64,000 nucleotides of DNA, taken from assembly GCF_003353055.1 (NCBI RefSeq), contig NZ_QKWJ01000013.1:78685-142684 (forward strand). The letters run 5' to 3'. The notes beneath the pieces were generated by a model. It saw nothing but the letters and a program-made list of their open reading frames with translations, did no database searches and had not been told where the DNA came from. Shown here one piece after another: positions 1-9,849 of this stretch. Position numbers and translations under genes: made by a program. The DNA comes from Cupriavidus lacunae. Its GTDB lineage: Bacteria; Pseudomonadota; Gammaproteobacteria; Burkholderiales; Burkholderiaceae. Positions within the stretch are counted from its first letter, which is position 1. Each line of letters begins with the position of its first letter.

Positions 1-2
1 AT

Positions 3-1409
3 CACCTGTCCCTTTCCCAAGGCAGCGGCGCGCCGGCACTTGGCCAGCGCAGCCGCGACGCCGTCTGGCATCCGTGCACGCGCCTGCGCCCCGACGACGA
101 CGCCGTGCCACTGGCAATCGTGCGGGGCGTTGGCCCGTGGCTGCACGATGCCGACGGTCGCCGCTATTTCGACGCCACCAGCTCGTGGTGGGTCAACCTG
201 TTCGGCCACGCCAACCCGCGCATCAACGCCGCGCTGGCAAACCAGCTGGAGACGCTGGAGCACGTGATGCTCGCCGGCTGCACCCACGCTCCGGCAGTGG
301 AGCTGGCCGAGCGCCTGTCGGCGCTGACCGGCGGTGCGCTCGGCAATGTCTTCTATGCGTCGGACGGCGCCTCGGCGGTCGAGATCGCGCTGAAGATGAG
401 CTTCCACTACTGGCGCAATACCGGCCTGCCGGCCAAGCGCGAGTTCGTCTGCCTGCGCCACGGCTATCACGGCGAAACCGTGGGCGCGCTGGCGGTGACC
501 GATGTAGAAGTCTTCCGCGATGCCTACGATCCGCTGATCCGCCGCGCACATGTGGTGATGTCGCCGGATGCCCGCCAGGCGGCGCCCGGCGAGAGCGCCG
601 CGGACGTAGCCGCGCGCGCGCTGGCCGAGCTGGAAACGCTGCTGCGCGAGCGCGCCGGCCAGATCGCCGCGCTGATCGTCGAGCCACTGGTGCAGGGCGC
701 CGCCGGCATGGCGATGTATGACCCGTCGTATCTCGATGGCGCGCGCGCATTGTGCGACCGCTACCGCGTCCACCTGATCGCCGACGAGATCGCGGTCGGC
801 TGCGGGCGCACCGGCACCTTCTTCGCGTGGGAGCAGTCGCGCGGCGAGGAAGCACCGCTGCCCGCGCACCTGTGGCCCGACTTCCTGTGCCTGTCCAAGG
901 GCATCAGCGGCGGCTACCTGCCGTTGTCGCTGGTGCTGTCGCGCCCCGAGATCCAGCGCGCCTTCGTTGCCGACGACCTGGCGCGCAGCTTCCTGCATTC
1001 GCATTCGTACACCGGCAATCCGCTGGCCTGCCGCGCCGCGCTGGCCACGCTGGACCTGTTCGCGCAGGACGACGTGCTCGCGCGCAACCGCGAGCGCGCG
1101 CACTGGCTGGCCGACGGCATGGCCGCGCTGGCCGCCGACGCGCGGCTGCGGCACGTGCGCCAGCGGGGGCTGATCTGGGCCGCGGATGTGCGCGATGACA
1201 TCGCCGGCGCTGACTTCGCCTCGCGCTTCCACCACGCCGCGCGCGCGCGCGAGCTGCTGGTGCGGCCGATCGGCAATACGCTGTATGTGATGCCGCCCTA
1301 CATCTTCGATGCCGCGCAGGCGCGCTGGCTGGGCGAGCAACTGCTGGCCACGCTCGACGATGTGACCACCGATGTGACCACGAGCGGGGAGGTGCGCCAT
1401 GCTGCTTGA
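3..1409 (+). CDS. bioA: Adenosylmethionine-8-amino-7-oxononanoate aminotransferase (5' partial)
   Basis: PLP-dependent class III aminotransferase that converts KAPA to DAPA with SAM as amino donor, the third dedicated step of biotin synthesis. The frame is open from base 3 and already encodes the family's N-terminal [11 protein letters not shown] motif, so the true start lies before the window; the GTG at 105 is internal. Visible family features are [36 protein letters not shown], the [12 protein letters not shown] segment and the PLP-lysine motif [11 protein letters not shown] (Lys codon near 897). It overlaps bioF by 11 bases, so the bio genes are almost certainly translationally coupled. 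Identification is confident; only the extreme N-terminus is missing. Confidence 0.95.
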   Translation, partial: HLSLSQGSGAPALGQRSRDAVWHPCTRLRPDDDAVPLAIVRGVGPWLHDADGRRYFDATSSWWVNLFGHANPRINAALANQLETLEHVMLAGCTHAPAVELAERLSALTGGALGNVFYASDGASAVEIALKMSFHYWRNTGLPAKREFVCLRHGYHGETVGALAVTDVEVFRDAYDPLIRRAHVVMSPDARQAAPGESAADVAARALAELETLLRERAGQIAALIVEPLVQGAAGMAMYDPSYLDGARALCDRYRVHLIADEIAVGCGRTGTFFAWEQSRGEEAPLPAHLWPDFLCLSKGISGGYLPLSLVLSRPEIQRAFVADDLARSFLHSHSYTGNPLACRAALATLDLFAQDDVLARNRERAHWLADGMAALAADARLRHVRQRGLIWAADVRDDIAGADFASRFHHAARARELLVRPIGNTLYVMPPYIFDAAQARWLGEQLLATLDDVTTDVTTSGEVRHAA

Positions 1410-2613
1410 ACAACTGAAACAGGCCGCCGAACAGCGCCACGCGCTGGCCCTGACGCGCCGCCGCCGCATTGCGCACACCGCCTGCGCGCCGCACCAGGCC
1501 GTGGGCGAGGACGGGGCCGAGCCGGAATCGCTGCTGACCTTCTGCAGCAACGACTACATGGGGCTGGCCAACCACCCGGACGTGATCGCCGCGCTGGTGG
1601 AAGGCGCGCAGCGCTACGGCGCGGGCAGCGGTGCCTCGCACCTGGTCAGCGGCCATTCGCTCGCGCACGCGCAGCTGGAGACCGAGCTGGCGCGCTGGCT
1701 CGCGCCGCATATCCCGCACGCGCGCACGCTGTATTTCTGCACCGGCTACATGGCCAACATGGCGGTGCTGACCGCGCTGGGCACGGCGGGTGCGACGCTG
1801 TTCTGCGAATCGCTCAACCATGCCTCGCTGATCGATGGCGCAAGGCTGGCGCGCGCCGACGTGCAGCGCTACCCGCATTGCGACACCGCCGCGCTGGACG
1901 CGCTGCTGGCGGCCAGCACCAGCGAGCGCAAGCTGATCGTCACCGACAGCGTGTTCAGCATGGACGGCGACGTCGCGCCGCTGCGCAAGCTGCTGGAACT
2001 GGCCGAGCGCCATGACGCGTGGATCATCGTCGACGATGCCCACGGCTTCGGCGTGCTGGGCGAGCAGGGCCACGGCGTGCTGGAAGGGCTGGGGCTGTCG
2101 TCCGAACGCTTCATCTACATCGGCACGCTTGGCAAGGCCGCCGGCGTGGCGGGCGCCTTCGTTGCCGCGCACGAGACCATTATCGAACACCTGGTCAATA
2201 CCGCGCGGCCCTATATCTACACCACGGCCGCGCCGCCGGCGGTCGCGCATGCGCTGCTGGCCAGCCTGGCCATCATCGAAGGAGCAGAGGGCAGGCAGCG
2301 CCGTGCACAACTGACGCGCTGCATCGCCAAGCTGCGCGAGGGGCTGGCCCAGCTCGCCGCGATTGCCGGCTGGACGCTGGGTGAGAGCCAGACCGCGATC
2401 CAGCCGCTGATCGTCGGCGACAACGGCGCGTCGCTGGCGTTGTCGGCCACGCTGGAGGCGGATGGCATCCGCGTCGGCGCGATCCGGCCGCCGACCGTGC
2501 CCGAGGGCACCGCGCGGCTGCGCATCACGCTGTCGGCGTCGCACACCGAAGCCGACGTGCGGCGCCTGCTGGATGCCCTGGGCGCCGCGGTGGCGCAGCG
2601 GGAGGCCGCATGA
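1399..2613 (+). CDS. bioF: 8-amino-7-oxononanoate synthase
   Basis: PLP enzyme of the alpha-oxoamine synthase family; condenses pimeloyl-ACP/CoA with L-alanine to KAPA, releasing CO2. The 404-residue product is near the usual length. It shows [26 protein letters not shown], the aspartate/histidine of [11 protein letters not shown] and the PLP lysine in [11 protein letters not shown] (about Lys246). The ATG lies inside the end of bioA, and its own TGA overlaps the bioD ATG (ATGA), giving a tightly packed bioA-F-D-B operon. Confidence 0.96.
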   Translation: MLLEQLKQAAEQRHALALTRRRRIAHTACAPHQAVGEDGAEPESLLTFCSNDYMGLANHPDVIAALVEGAQRYGAGSGASHLVSGHSLAHAQLETELARWLAPHIPHARTLYFCTGYMANMAVLTALGTAGATLFCESLNHASLIDGARLARADVQRYPHCDTAALDALLAASTSERKLIVTDSVFSMDGDVAPLRKLLELAERHDAWIIVDDAHGFGVLGEQGHGVLEGLGLSSERFIYIGTLGKAAGVAGAFVAAHETIIEHLVNTARPYIYTTAAPPAVAHALLASLAIIEGAEGRQRRAQLTRCIAKLREGLAQLAAIAGWTLGESQTAIQPLIVGDNGASLALSATLEADGIRVGAIRPPTVPEGTARLRITLSASHTEADVRRLLDALGAAVAQREAA

Positions 2614-3347
2614 GCACGCGCGCGCCTTTCGCCTGCTTTGTCACCGGCACCGATACCGGCATCGGCAAGACCCACGCCAGCGCCACCCTGCTGCACGCGC
2701 TCTATGCCGCCGGCTACCGCACCGCGGGCATGAAGCCCGTGGCCAGCGGCAGTGATTGGCGCGACGGCCACTGGCACAACGACGACGTGGCACAGCTGCG
2801 CGCCGCCAGCTCGGTGGCGGTGCCGCTGGGGCAGACCTGCCCGTTCCTGCTGCGCACCCCGTGCTCGCCCCACCTGGCCGCCGCGCACGAGGGCGTGCGC
2901 ATCACGCGCGCGCCGATCCGCATGGCCTTCGACGCGCTGCGCCGCCAGGCCGATGCCGTGGTGGTCGAGGGCGTGGGCGGTTTCAACGTGCCGCTCGACG
3001 CCGGCGCCGTGCGCTGGAACACCGCCGACCTGGCGGTGATGCTCGCGGTACCGGTGGTGATGGTGGTCGGTATCCGGCTCGGCTGCCTGAACCACGCCGT
3101 GCTGACCGCCGAGGCCATCCGCGCGCGCAGCCTGCCGCTGGCCGGCTGGATCGCCAACCGGGTCGACCCGGACATGCTGCTGGCCGACGAGAACATCGCC
3201 ACGCTGCACGCGTCGCTGGACGCGCCTTGCCTGGGTGAACTGCCCTGGCAACTGGCGCCCGCCGCCGCCGCGGGCCGGCTCGACCTGGCGCCGCTGTTTG
3301 CCGCCGCCACCCAATACCAAGCCGAGGCCGCCGGCCTTGCAGCCTGA
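2610..3347 (+). CDS. bioD: Dethiobiotin synthetase
   Basis: ATP-dependent carboxylase that closes the ureido ring of DAPA to give dethiobiotin. The 245-residue protein has the P-loop variant [10 protein letters not shown] at its N-terminus, the MKPVASG motif and the [10 protein letters not shown] segment typical of BioD. It overlaps bioF by 4 bases and is followed after about 18 bases by bioB, consistent with one transcript. It is slightly longer than E. coli BioD, with a short extra C-terminus. Confidence 0.95.
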   Translation: MSTRAPFACFVTGTDTGIGKTHASATLLHALYAAGYRTAGMKPVASGSDWRDGHWHNDDVAQLRAASSVAVPLGQTCPFLLRTPCSPHLAAAHEGVRITRAPIRMAFDALRRQADAVVVEGVGGFNVPLDAGAVRWNTADLAVMLAVPVVMVVGIRLGCLNHAVLTAEAIRARSLPLAGWIANRVDPDMLLADENIATLHASLDAPCLGELPWQLAPAAAAGRLDLAPLFAAATQYQAEAAGLAA

Positions 3348-3365
3348 ACCAGAATTCAATTGATC

Positions 3366-4388
3366 ATGACCCAAGCTCACACCGTTACCACCATCTCCGC
3401 CGAATCGCTGCGCCAGACCGCGCGCCCGCATGCCCTGCCCGAAGACGCCGCATGGCGCGTCGACGACGTCGCCGCGCTGTTCGCGTTGCCATTCAACGAC
3501 CTGCTGTTCCGCGCCCAGCAGGTGCACCGCGAGAACTTCGACGCCAACACTGTGCAGCTGTCCACGCTGCTGTCGATCAAGACCGGCGGCTGCGAAGAGG
3601 ATTGCGGCTACTGCCCGCAGAGCGCGCACCATGACGCCGGCGTGAAGGCCGAGAAGCTGATGGCGCTGGACGAAGTGCTGGACGCCGCGCGCGCGGCCAA
3701 GGCCAACGGCGCCACGCGCTTCTGCATGGGCGCCGCCTGGCGCAGCCCCAAGGACCGTCACCTGGAGCCGGTGATGGACATGGTGCGGGAGGTCAAGGCC
3801 ATGGGCCTGGAGACCTGCGTGACGCTGGGCATGCTCAAGGCCGAGCAGGCGCAGCAGCTGAAGGATGCCGGGCTGGACTACTACAACCACAACCTGGATA
3901 CCTCGCCCGAGTTCTACGGCAAGATCATCACCACGCGCACCTACCAGGACCGGCTGGACACCATCGGCCATGTGCGCGACGCCGGCATCAACGTCTGCTG
4001 CGGCGGCATCGTGGGCATGGGCGAGTCGCGCGAGGCGCGTGCCGGCCTGATCGCGCAGCTCGCCAATATGGACCCGTATCCGGAGTCGGTGCCCATCAAC
4101 AACCTGGTGCAGGTCGAGGGCACGCCGCTGGCGGGCACCGAGGCGCTGGACCCGTTCGAGTTCGTCCGCACCATCGCCGTGGCACGCATCACCATGCCGC
4201 GCGCCATGGTGCGCCTGTCCGCCGGCCGCGAGGCCATGGACGAAGCGTTGCAGGCGCTGTGCTTCATGGCGGGCGCCAATTCCATTTTCTACGGTGAAAA
4301 GCTGCTGACCACCGGCAACCCGCAGGCCGACCGCGATCGCGCCCTGCTGGCCCGCCTCGACATCCGCGCGGAGGGTTACGCCGGATGA
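3366..4388 (+). CDS. bioB: Biotin synthase
   Basis: Radical SAM enzyme that inserts sulfur into dethiobiotin. The [4Fe-4S] motif CEEDCGYC is at residues 76-83, followed by [16 protein letters not shown]; later [13 protein letters not shown] and [10 protein letters not shown] carry conserved cluster and substrate residues. The ATG at 3366 gives 340 residues; an in-frame TTG six bases upstream (3360) is a less likely start, and no strong ribosome-binding site is visible for either. This is the last gene of the bio operon; the gap to the next gene is 73 bases. Confidence 0.95.
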   Translation: MTQAHTVTTISAESLRQTARPHALPEDAAWRVDDVAALFALPFNDLLFRAQQVHRENFDANTVQLSTLLSIKTGGCEEDCGYCPQSAHHDAGVKAEKLMALDEVLDAARAAKANGATRFCMGAAWRSPKDRHLEPVMDMVREVKAMGLETCVTLGMLKAEQAQQLKDAGLDYYNHNLDTSPEFYGKIITTRTYQDRLDTIGHVRDAGINVCCGGIVGMGESREARAGLIAQLANMDPYPESVPINNLVQVEGTPLAGTEALDPFEFVRTIAVARITMPRAMVRLSAGREAMDEALQALCFMAGANSIFYGEKLLTTGNPQADRDRALLARLDIRAEGYAG

Positions 4389-4461
4389 CGAAGTAGGAGA
4401 TCGCCCGCTGGACAGCTCGCCGCCGTAAGATCCCGATAACAGGGATAACAAGGAGGGAGCT

Positions 4462-6480
4462 ATGTTCAACAAGATCCTGATTGCCAACCGTGGCGAGATC
4501 GCCTGCCGCGTGGCCGCCACCTGCCGCCGGCTCGGCATCCGTACCGTCGGGGTGTACTCGGATGCCGACGCGGAAGCGCGCCACGTCGCCTTCTGCGACG
4601 AGGCCGTGCATATCGGCGGCGCGGCCGCGCGCGACAGCTACCTGCGCGCGGACCACATCATCGAGATGGCGAAGGAGGCCGGCGCCCAGGCCATCCACCC
4701 GGGCTACGGCTTCCTGTCCGAGAACGAAGCCTTTGCCGAGGCCTGCGCCGCGGCGGGGCTGGTCTTCATCGGCCCGCCCGCGTCGGCCATCCACGCGATG
4801 GGCAGCAAGAGCGCGGCCAAGCAGTTGATGGAAAAAGCCGTGGTGCCGCTGGTGCCGGGCTACCACGGCGAGGACCAGGATCCGGTGCTGCTGCGCCGCG
4901 AGGCCGACCGCATCGGCTACCCGGTGCTGCTCAAGGCCAGCGCGGGCGGCGGCGGCAAGGGCATGCGCGTGGTCGAGTCGGGCGACGGCTTCGAGGCCGC
5001 GCTGGCCGCGGTCAAGCGCGAGGCGTCGGCCAGCTTCGGCGACGACAAGGTGCTGGTGGAGAAGTACCTGACGCGCCCGCGCCACATCGAGATCCAGGTG
5101 TTTGCCGATACCCACGGCAACTGCGTCTACCTGTTCGAGCGCGACTGCTCGGTGCAGCGCCGCCACCAGAAGGTGCTGGAAGAAGCCCCGGCACCGGGCA
5201 TGACCGAGGAGCGCCGCCGCGCCATGGGCGAAGCGGCCGTTGCCGCGGCCAAGGCGGTCGGCTATGTCGGCGCCGGCACGGTCGAGTTCATCGCCAACCA
5301 GGACGGTTCGTTCTATTTCATGGAGATGAACACGCGCCTGCAGGTGGAGCACCCGGTCACCGAGATGATCACCGGGCAGGACCTCGTCGAATGGCAGTTG
5401 CGCGTGGCCGCAGGCGAAGCGCTGCCGCTCACGCAGGAGCAGCTGCGCATCGACGGCCATGCGCTGGAAGCGCGCATCTACGCCGAGAATCCCGACAAGC
5501 AGTTCCTGCCGTCCACCGGCACGCTGCGCTTCCTGCGCACGCCGCCGGCGGTGCAGTTCATGCGCGGTGAGGATGCACACGGCCCGGCCGGGATCCGCAT
5601 CGATGCCGGCGTGCGCGAGGGCGACACCATCAGCCCGTTCTACGACCCGATGATCGCCAAGCTGATCGTGTGGGGCAAGGACCGCGACGAGGCGCTGGCG
5701 CGCATGCGCCAGGCGCTGGCGGCCTACCACGTGGTGGGGCTGTCGACCAATGTGGCCTTCCTGCAGCGGCTGGTGTCGTCACAAGCCTTCCGCACCGCCG
5801 ATCTCGACACCGGACTGATCGAGCGCAACGAGAAGGTCCTGTTCCCGCCGCCGGCGCCGGTCGGCATGGAGATCATTGCGCTGGCGGTGGCGGCGCTGAT
5901 GGATCGCGAGACGCGCGAGCGCCGCATCGATGCCGCCGACCAGCATTCGCCGTGGACACATGGCGGGACGTGGCGGCTGAATGGTGGCGTGTCGCGTACG
6001 CTGCGGTTCGGCTATGGCGATCACGTGCTCGACGTGACGTTGAACACCAACGAACGCGGCAGCACACTGATCTATGCGGACCAGGCCACGCCTTTTGCCT
6101 GTACCTGCCAGGCCGACGATATCCGCATCAACCTTGGCACGCGGCGGGCGCATGGGCAAGTGCATGCGGATGGGGAGAACTTTCACGTCTTCTATGCCGG
6201 GCGGCATGTGAGCCTGGCTTGGCTCGATCCGCTGGCGCATGCCGGCGAGGCTGAAAGCGAGGGGGGCAAGCTGACTGCGCCGATGCCTGGGAAGGTGATT
6301 GCCGTGATGGTCGAGGCTGGCAGCGCGGTCACGCGCGGGACGCCGTTGCTGGTGATGGAGGCGATGAAGATGGAGCACACCATCAGTGCGCCGGTGGATG
6401 GGGTGGTTAGCGAGGTGTTGTTTGGGGTGGGGGAGCAGGTGGCTGAAGGGGCGCAGTTGTTGGCGTTTGAGGGGAAATAG
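4462..6480 (+). CDS. Biotin-carrying acyl-CoA carboxylase alpha subunit (methylcrotonyl-CoA carboxylase type)
   Basis: 672-residue protein fusing biotin carboxylase (FNKILIANRGEIACRV at the start, ATP-grasp GGGGKGMR, EMNTRLQVEHPVTE) to a C-terminal biotinyl domain with VMEAMKMEH; the biotinylated lysine is about Lys636. Length and sequence fit 3-methylcrotonyl-CoA carboxylase alpha (leucine breakdown), but propionyl- or geranyl-CoA carboxylase cannot be excluded, because the beta subunit is not in the window. HMG-CoA lyase downstream supports the leucine role. A strong AAGGAGGGAG precedes the ATG. The last ~400 bases become unusually G- and T-rich (many ttg, ttt, ggg codons) compared with the rest of the gene. 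Confidence 0.85.
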   Translation: MFNKILIANRGEIACRVAATCRRLGIRTVGVYSDADAEARHVAFCDEAVHIGGAAARDSYLRADHIIEMAKEAGAQAIHPGYGFLSENEAFAEACAAAGLVFIGPPASAIHAMGSKSAAKQLMEKAVVPLVPGYHGEDQDPVLLRREADRIGYPVLLKASAGGGGKGMRVVESGDGFEAALAAVKREASASFGDDKVLVEKYLTRPRHIEIQVFADTHGNCVYLFERDCSVQRRHQKVLEEAPAPGMTEERRRAMGEAAVAAAKAVGYVGAGTVEFIANQDGSFYFMEMNTRLQVEHPVTEMITGQDLVEWQLRVAAGEALPLTQEQLRIDGHALEARIYAENPDKQFLPSTGTLRFLRTPPAVQFMRGEDAHGPAGIRIDAGVREGDTISPFYDPMIAKLIVWGKDRDEALARMRQALAAYHVVGLSTNVAFLQRLVSSQAFRTADLDTGLIERNEKVLFPPPAPVGMEIIALAVAALMDRETRERRIDAADQHSPWTHGGTWRLNGGVSRTLRFGYGDHVLDVTLNTNERGSTLIYADQATPFACTCQADDIRINLGTRRAHGQVHADGENFHVFYAGRHVSLAWLDPLAHAGEAESEGGKLTAPMPGKVIAVMVEAGSAVTRGTPLLVMEAMKMEHTISAPVDGVVSEVLFGVGEQVAEGAQLLAFEGK

Positions 6481-6486
6481 GGGGTT

Positions 6487-7269
6487 GGGCTTCTTGCGCG
6501 TTAGCTTGGTTATGTAGGTCGGGTTCGATGTTGTCGTAGGTTTAAGCGCCTGGTTCCGCCCTGCTGGGCGGGTCACTTTTTGTCCGAGCGACAAAAAGTA
6601 ACCAAAAAGCGCATCGCCTCTGGCGGCTGGCCACCAATTTGGCGGTGGGGGTGGTTCGGGCGGTGGTGATTTCAGTTCGATGGGGTTGGTGGTTCGGGCC
6701 TGCTACGCACCCTGTCTGTGCCCACATCGACGGACTATTGGACGAACCCGACTTTAGGCCGTTGGCAGCCTGCTAACCACCGCATCGGTCGGACGCCTTC
6801 GGCTGCGCTTCGCGCGGGCCCTAACGTGGCAGACGGACGGCCACGTTCAAATTTGTGCCTTTGGCCAGACATAACGACGGCGCCGTGCGAGCGCAGCGAC
6901 GCACTCCGTGCCCGGGCACCCAACCTACGATACTGAGTGCGCGCAGCGCAGCCGAAGGCGTCCTACCGATGACCTGCTTAGCAGGCTGCCAATAGCCTAA
7001 AGTCGGGTTCGTCCAATAGTCCGTCGACGCAGGCACCGGACAGGGAGCGTAGCTGGGTCGAACGGCCAACCACGCAAAACGGAAATCACCGCCGTTTGAA
7101 CCACCGACGCCGTGGAATGAATGGCCAGCCGCCAGAGGCGACGCGTTTTTTGGTTACTTTTTGTCGCTCGGACAAAAAGTGACCCGCCCAGCAGGGCGGA
7201 ACCGGGCCGTCAAACCTACGACAACATCGAACCCGACCTACATAACCAAGCCAACGAGCAAGAAGCCCC
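6487..7269. repeat. Long imperfect inverted repeat (gene-free region between mccA-like gene and ghrA)
   Basis: The 912 bases between 6481 and 7392 hold no convincing gene. Bases 6487-6820 and about 6935-7269 are near-perfect reverse complements about an axis near 6878. Matching blocks include 6507-6540 with 7215-7248, 6551-6600 with 7155-7204, and 6730-6765 with 6990-7024. Each arm contains smaller hairpins: GACAAAAAGT flanking CGAGC, and GGGCGG with CCGCCC. The centre carries AACGTGGC/GCCACGTT. Translations of the arms give short Arg/Pro-rich frames that mirror each other and look spurious. No transposase remnant or tRNA was seen. Confidence 0.85.
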
Positions 7270-7392
7270 GCCGGCTACGCCGGCGAAACCGCCCACACCC
7301 CCCAACCCCAACACCCATATCAACAAACGAATCCCCCATTCCTCTGCCAAAATACCCCTTTAACCCCCACCAGAAATCCCCCTGGAGACAAA

Positions 7393-8334
7393 ATGAAGTT
7401 GCAGTTGTACGTCCCCGACGGCCGCTACGACCCTTGGATCGTAGGCTTCGCCGAGGCACTGCCCGAAGCCCAATGCGTGACCTGGGAGGACAGCCGTGGC
7501 GAACCGGCCGATTACGCCGTGGTCTGGCGCCCGCCGGTGGAGATGCTGCGTGGCCGGTCCGACCTCAAGGCGGTCTTCAACCTGGGCGCCGGGGTCGACG
7601 GCATCCTGCGCCTGCGCGATGAGGCCCCGGATGCCTTGCCCGCGGGCGTGCCGATCGTACGGCTGGATGATGCCGGCATGGCCGCGCAGATGGCGGAATA
7701 CGTCTCCCATGCGGTGCTGCGCTATTTCCGCAAGCTCGATGCCTACGAGGGTCAGCAGCGCGCGGGCAACTGGAAGTTCCTCAAGCCGCATCGCCGCGCC
7801 GACTTCACCATCGGCGTGATGGGGGTGGGCACGCTCGGCACGCATATCGCCCGCACGCTGGCGGGCTTCGGCTTCCCGGTGCGCGGCTGGAGCCGTACCG
7901 CGCGGGCGATCGAAGGCGTGAGCGGCTTTTATGGCGATGCCGGGCAGGCGCCGTTCCTCGACGGCCTGCGCGTGCTGGTCAATGTGCTGCCGCTGACGCC
8001 GCAGACCGAGAACGTCCTCAATGCCGGGCTGTTCGCGCGGCTGGCAAAGGGTGCCTATGTGATCAACGTCGCGCGCGGGCAGCACCTGGTCGAGGAAGAC
8101 CTGCTGGCCGCGGTGCAGTCGGGGCAGATCGGTGGCGCCACGCTCGACGTGTTCCGCACCGAGCCGCTGCCGGCCGAACACCCGTTCTGGCAGGAGCCGC
8201 GCATCACCATCACGCCGCATATCTCGGCGCTCACGCTGCGCGAGGACAGCATCACGCAGATCGCCGGCAAGATCCGCGCGCTGCGCGCGGGCCAGCCGAT
8301 CGCGGGCGTGGTCGATGTGCAGCGGGGGTACTGA
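7393..8334 (+). CDS. ghrA: Glyoxylate/hydroxypyruvate reductase A
   Basis: D-2-hydroxyacid dehydrogenase of the GhrA group, reducing glyoxylate or hydroxypyruvate with NAD(P)H in the cytosol. The 313-residue protein has the NAD-binding GVGTLGTHIARTLAGFGF segment, the INVARGQHLVEEDLL motif with the catalytic arginine, the acidic residue in DVFRTEPLP and the histidine in TPHISA. A TGGAGAC ribosome-binding site precedes the ATG. It is the first gene of a run of six same-strand genes. True substrate within the family is inferred. Confidence 0.88.
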   Translation: MKLQLYVPDGRYDPWIVGFAEALPEAQCVTWEDSRGEPADYAVVWRPPVEMLRGRSDLKAVFNLGAGVDGILRLRDEAPDALPAGVPIVRLDDAGMAAQMAEYVSHAVLRYFRKLDAYEGQQRAGNWKFLKPHRRADFTIGVMGVGTLGTHIARTLAGFGFPVRGWSRTARAIEGVSGFYGDAGQAPFLDGLRVLVNVLPLTPQTENVLNAGLFARLAKGAYVINVARGQHLVEEDLLAAVQSGQIGGATLDVFRTEPLPAEHPFWQEPRITITPHISALTLREDSITQIAGKIRALRAGQPIAGVVDVQRGY

Positions 8335-8371
8335 GCGCCCCGGCCAGAACGAACCAACACAGGAGACAACC

Positions 8372-9307
8372 ATGACCATGCCGAACTACGTGAAGATCGT
8401 TGAAGTCGGCCCGCGCGACGGCCTGCAGAACGAGAAGGCGATGGTGCCGACCGAGGTCAAGGTCGAACTGATCAACCAGCTCACCGATGCCGGTTTCGTC
8501 AATATCGAGGCCGCATCGTTCGTGTCGCCCAAGTGGGTGCCGCAGATGGCCGACGGCGCCGAGGTGATGGCGCGCATCCAGCGCCGCGCGGGTACGCTGT
8601 ATTCGGCGCTGACGCCGAACATGAAGGGATTCGAAGGCGCGATCGAGGCCGGTGCCGACGAGGTGGTGATCTTTGGCGCGGCCAGCGAGGCGTTTTCGCA
8701 GAAGAACATCAATTGCTCGATCGCCGAATCGATCGCGCGCTTTGCGCCGGTGGCCGCCGCCGCCAAGGAAAAGGGCGTGCGCCTGCGCGGCAGCATCTCG
8801 TGCGCGATGGGCTGCCCGTACCAGGGCGAGGTGCCGGTGCACGCGGTGGTCGACGTGGTGCGGCGCATGCGCGAGCTGGGCTGCGACGAGATCGATATCG
8901 CCGACACCATCGGCGTGGGCACCCCGGTGCGCGTGCAGGAAGTGATGCGCGCCGCGGCGGCGGAATTTGCAATGGACCGCCTGTCGGGCCATTTCCACGA
9001 TACCTACGGGCAGGCGCTGTCCAATATCCTGGCCAGCCTGGAAGTGGGCATCTCGATCTTCCATGCGTCGGTGGCGGGGCTGGGCGGCTGCCCGTACGCC
9101 AAGGGCGCGACCGGCAACGTGGCGACCGAAGACGTGCTGTACATGCTGCACGGCATGGGCATCCACACCGGAATCGACCTGGAAGCGGTAGTGCGCACCG
9201 GCGACTATATCTCGCAGGCGATTGGCCGCGCCAACAGTTCGCGCGTGGGCAAGGCCCTGCTGACCAAATGGGCCGCCGCCGGCGATGCGGCGCCTGCCTG
9301 CGCGTGA
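8372..9307 (+). CDS. Hydroxymethylglutaryl-CoA lyase
   Basis: Cleaves HMG-CoA to acetyl-CoA and acetoacetate, the last step of leucine degradation. The 311-residue TIM-barrel protein has VGPRDGLQNE at the N-terminus, the metal-binding GHFHDTYGQAL and the active-site loop GLGGCPYAKGATGN with the catalytic cysteine. The ATG at 8372 follows AGGAGA by 5 bases; longer in-frame starts run back into ghrA and are rejected. It fits with the upstream methylcrotonyl-CoA carboxylase-like gene. Symbols used elsewhere include mvaB and liuE. Confidence 0.95.
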   Translation: MTMPNYVKIVEVGPRDGLQNEKAMVPTEVKVELINQLTDAGFVNIEAASFVSPKWVPQMADGAEVMARIQRRAGTLYSALTPNMKGFEGAIEAGADEVVIFGAASEAFSQKNINCSIAESIARFAPVAAAAKEKGVRLRGSISCAMGCPYQGEVPVHAVVDVVRRMRELGCDEIDIADTIGVGTPVRVQEVMRAAAAEFAMDRLSGHFHDTYGQALSNILASLEVGISIFHASVAGLGGCPYAKGATGNVATEDVLYMLHGMGIHTGIDLEAVVRTGDYISQAIGRANSSRVGKALLTKWAAAGDAAPACA

Positions 9308-9348
9308 GTGCGGATCAAGCGCGGGCCACACGACAAGGAGAAGCACGC

Positions 9349-9849
9349 ATGGCGGTGAATGACGAAGCGCTGCCCGAGTCCGCGCAGCGCGTGGCGGACC
9401 TGCTGGCCGAACTCGGCCACGACCGGCCCGTGGTGATGCTGCCGGCCACCGGCAAGACCTCGGCCGAGGCCGCGGCGGGGCTGGGCTGCAGCGTGGCGGA
9501 GATCGCCAAGTCCATTATCTTCCGGCGCGTGGCCGATGATGCGCCGGTGCTGGTGATCGCCAGCGGCAGCAACCGTGTGGACGAAGCCAAGGTGGCCGCG
9601 CGCGTGGGCGCGCTGGGCAAGGCCGATGCGCGCTTCGTGCGCGAGAAGACCGGCTATGCCATCGGCGGCGTGTGCCCGATCGGCCATGCGGTGGCGCCGG
9701 TGATGCTGCTGGACCAGGACCTGTTCCGCTATGACAGCCTGTGGGCCGCGGCGGGGCATCCCCATGCCGTGTTCAACCTGACGCCGCACCAGCTGCAGCA
9801 GATGACGGGCGCTGAAGTGGCCGACGTCGCGGCAGGATCTGCGGCATGA
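9349..9849 (+). CDS. YbaK/ProX-type aminoacyl-tRNA deacylase
   Basis: 166-residue protein of the YbaK/EbsC family, which hydrolyses mischarged tRNA (typically Cys- or Ala-tRNAPro). It shows the family core AEIAKSIIFRR, ASGSNRVDEAKVA and the GYAIGGVCPIGH loop that forms the editing pocket. The ATG follows AAGGAGAAG by about 6 bases; the open frame upstream is a shadow of the lyase gene. Its end overlaps the next gene by 4 bases. The exact tRNA substrate cannot be told from sequence. Confidence 0.87.
   Translation: MAVNDEALPESAQRVADLLAELGHDRPVVMLPATGKTSAEAAAGLGCSVAEIAKSIIFRRVADDAPVLVIASGSNRVDEAKVAARVGALGKADARFVREKTGYAIGGVCPIGHAVAPVMLLDQDLFRYDSLWAAAGHPHAVFNLTPHQLQQMTGAEVADVAAGSAA

Noticed and set aside
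904..2544. 546-codon minus-strand frame over bioA and bioF
   Set aside because: Shadow frame of the biotin operon with no recognisable motif.
2217..4538. 773-codon minus-strand open frame across bioF, bioD and bioB
   Set aside because: It runs antisense over three certain genes; the high GC content leaves antisense frames open, and its translation is His/Arg/Gln-rich with no domain.
7121..7622. Short plus-strand frames in the right arm of the palindrome and the ghrA start
   Set aside because: They mirror frames of the left arm, are Arg/Pro-rich and have no ribosome-binding site; they are products of the inverted repeat.
8132..8371. N-terminal extension of HMG-CoA lyase into ghrA
   Set aside because: The AGGAGA-preceded ATG at 8372 gives the family length; the extension is an out-of-frame reading of ghrA.
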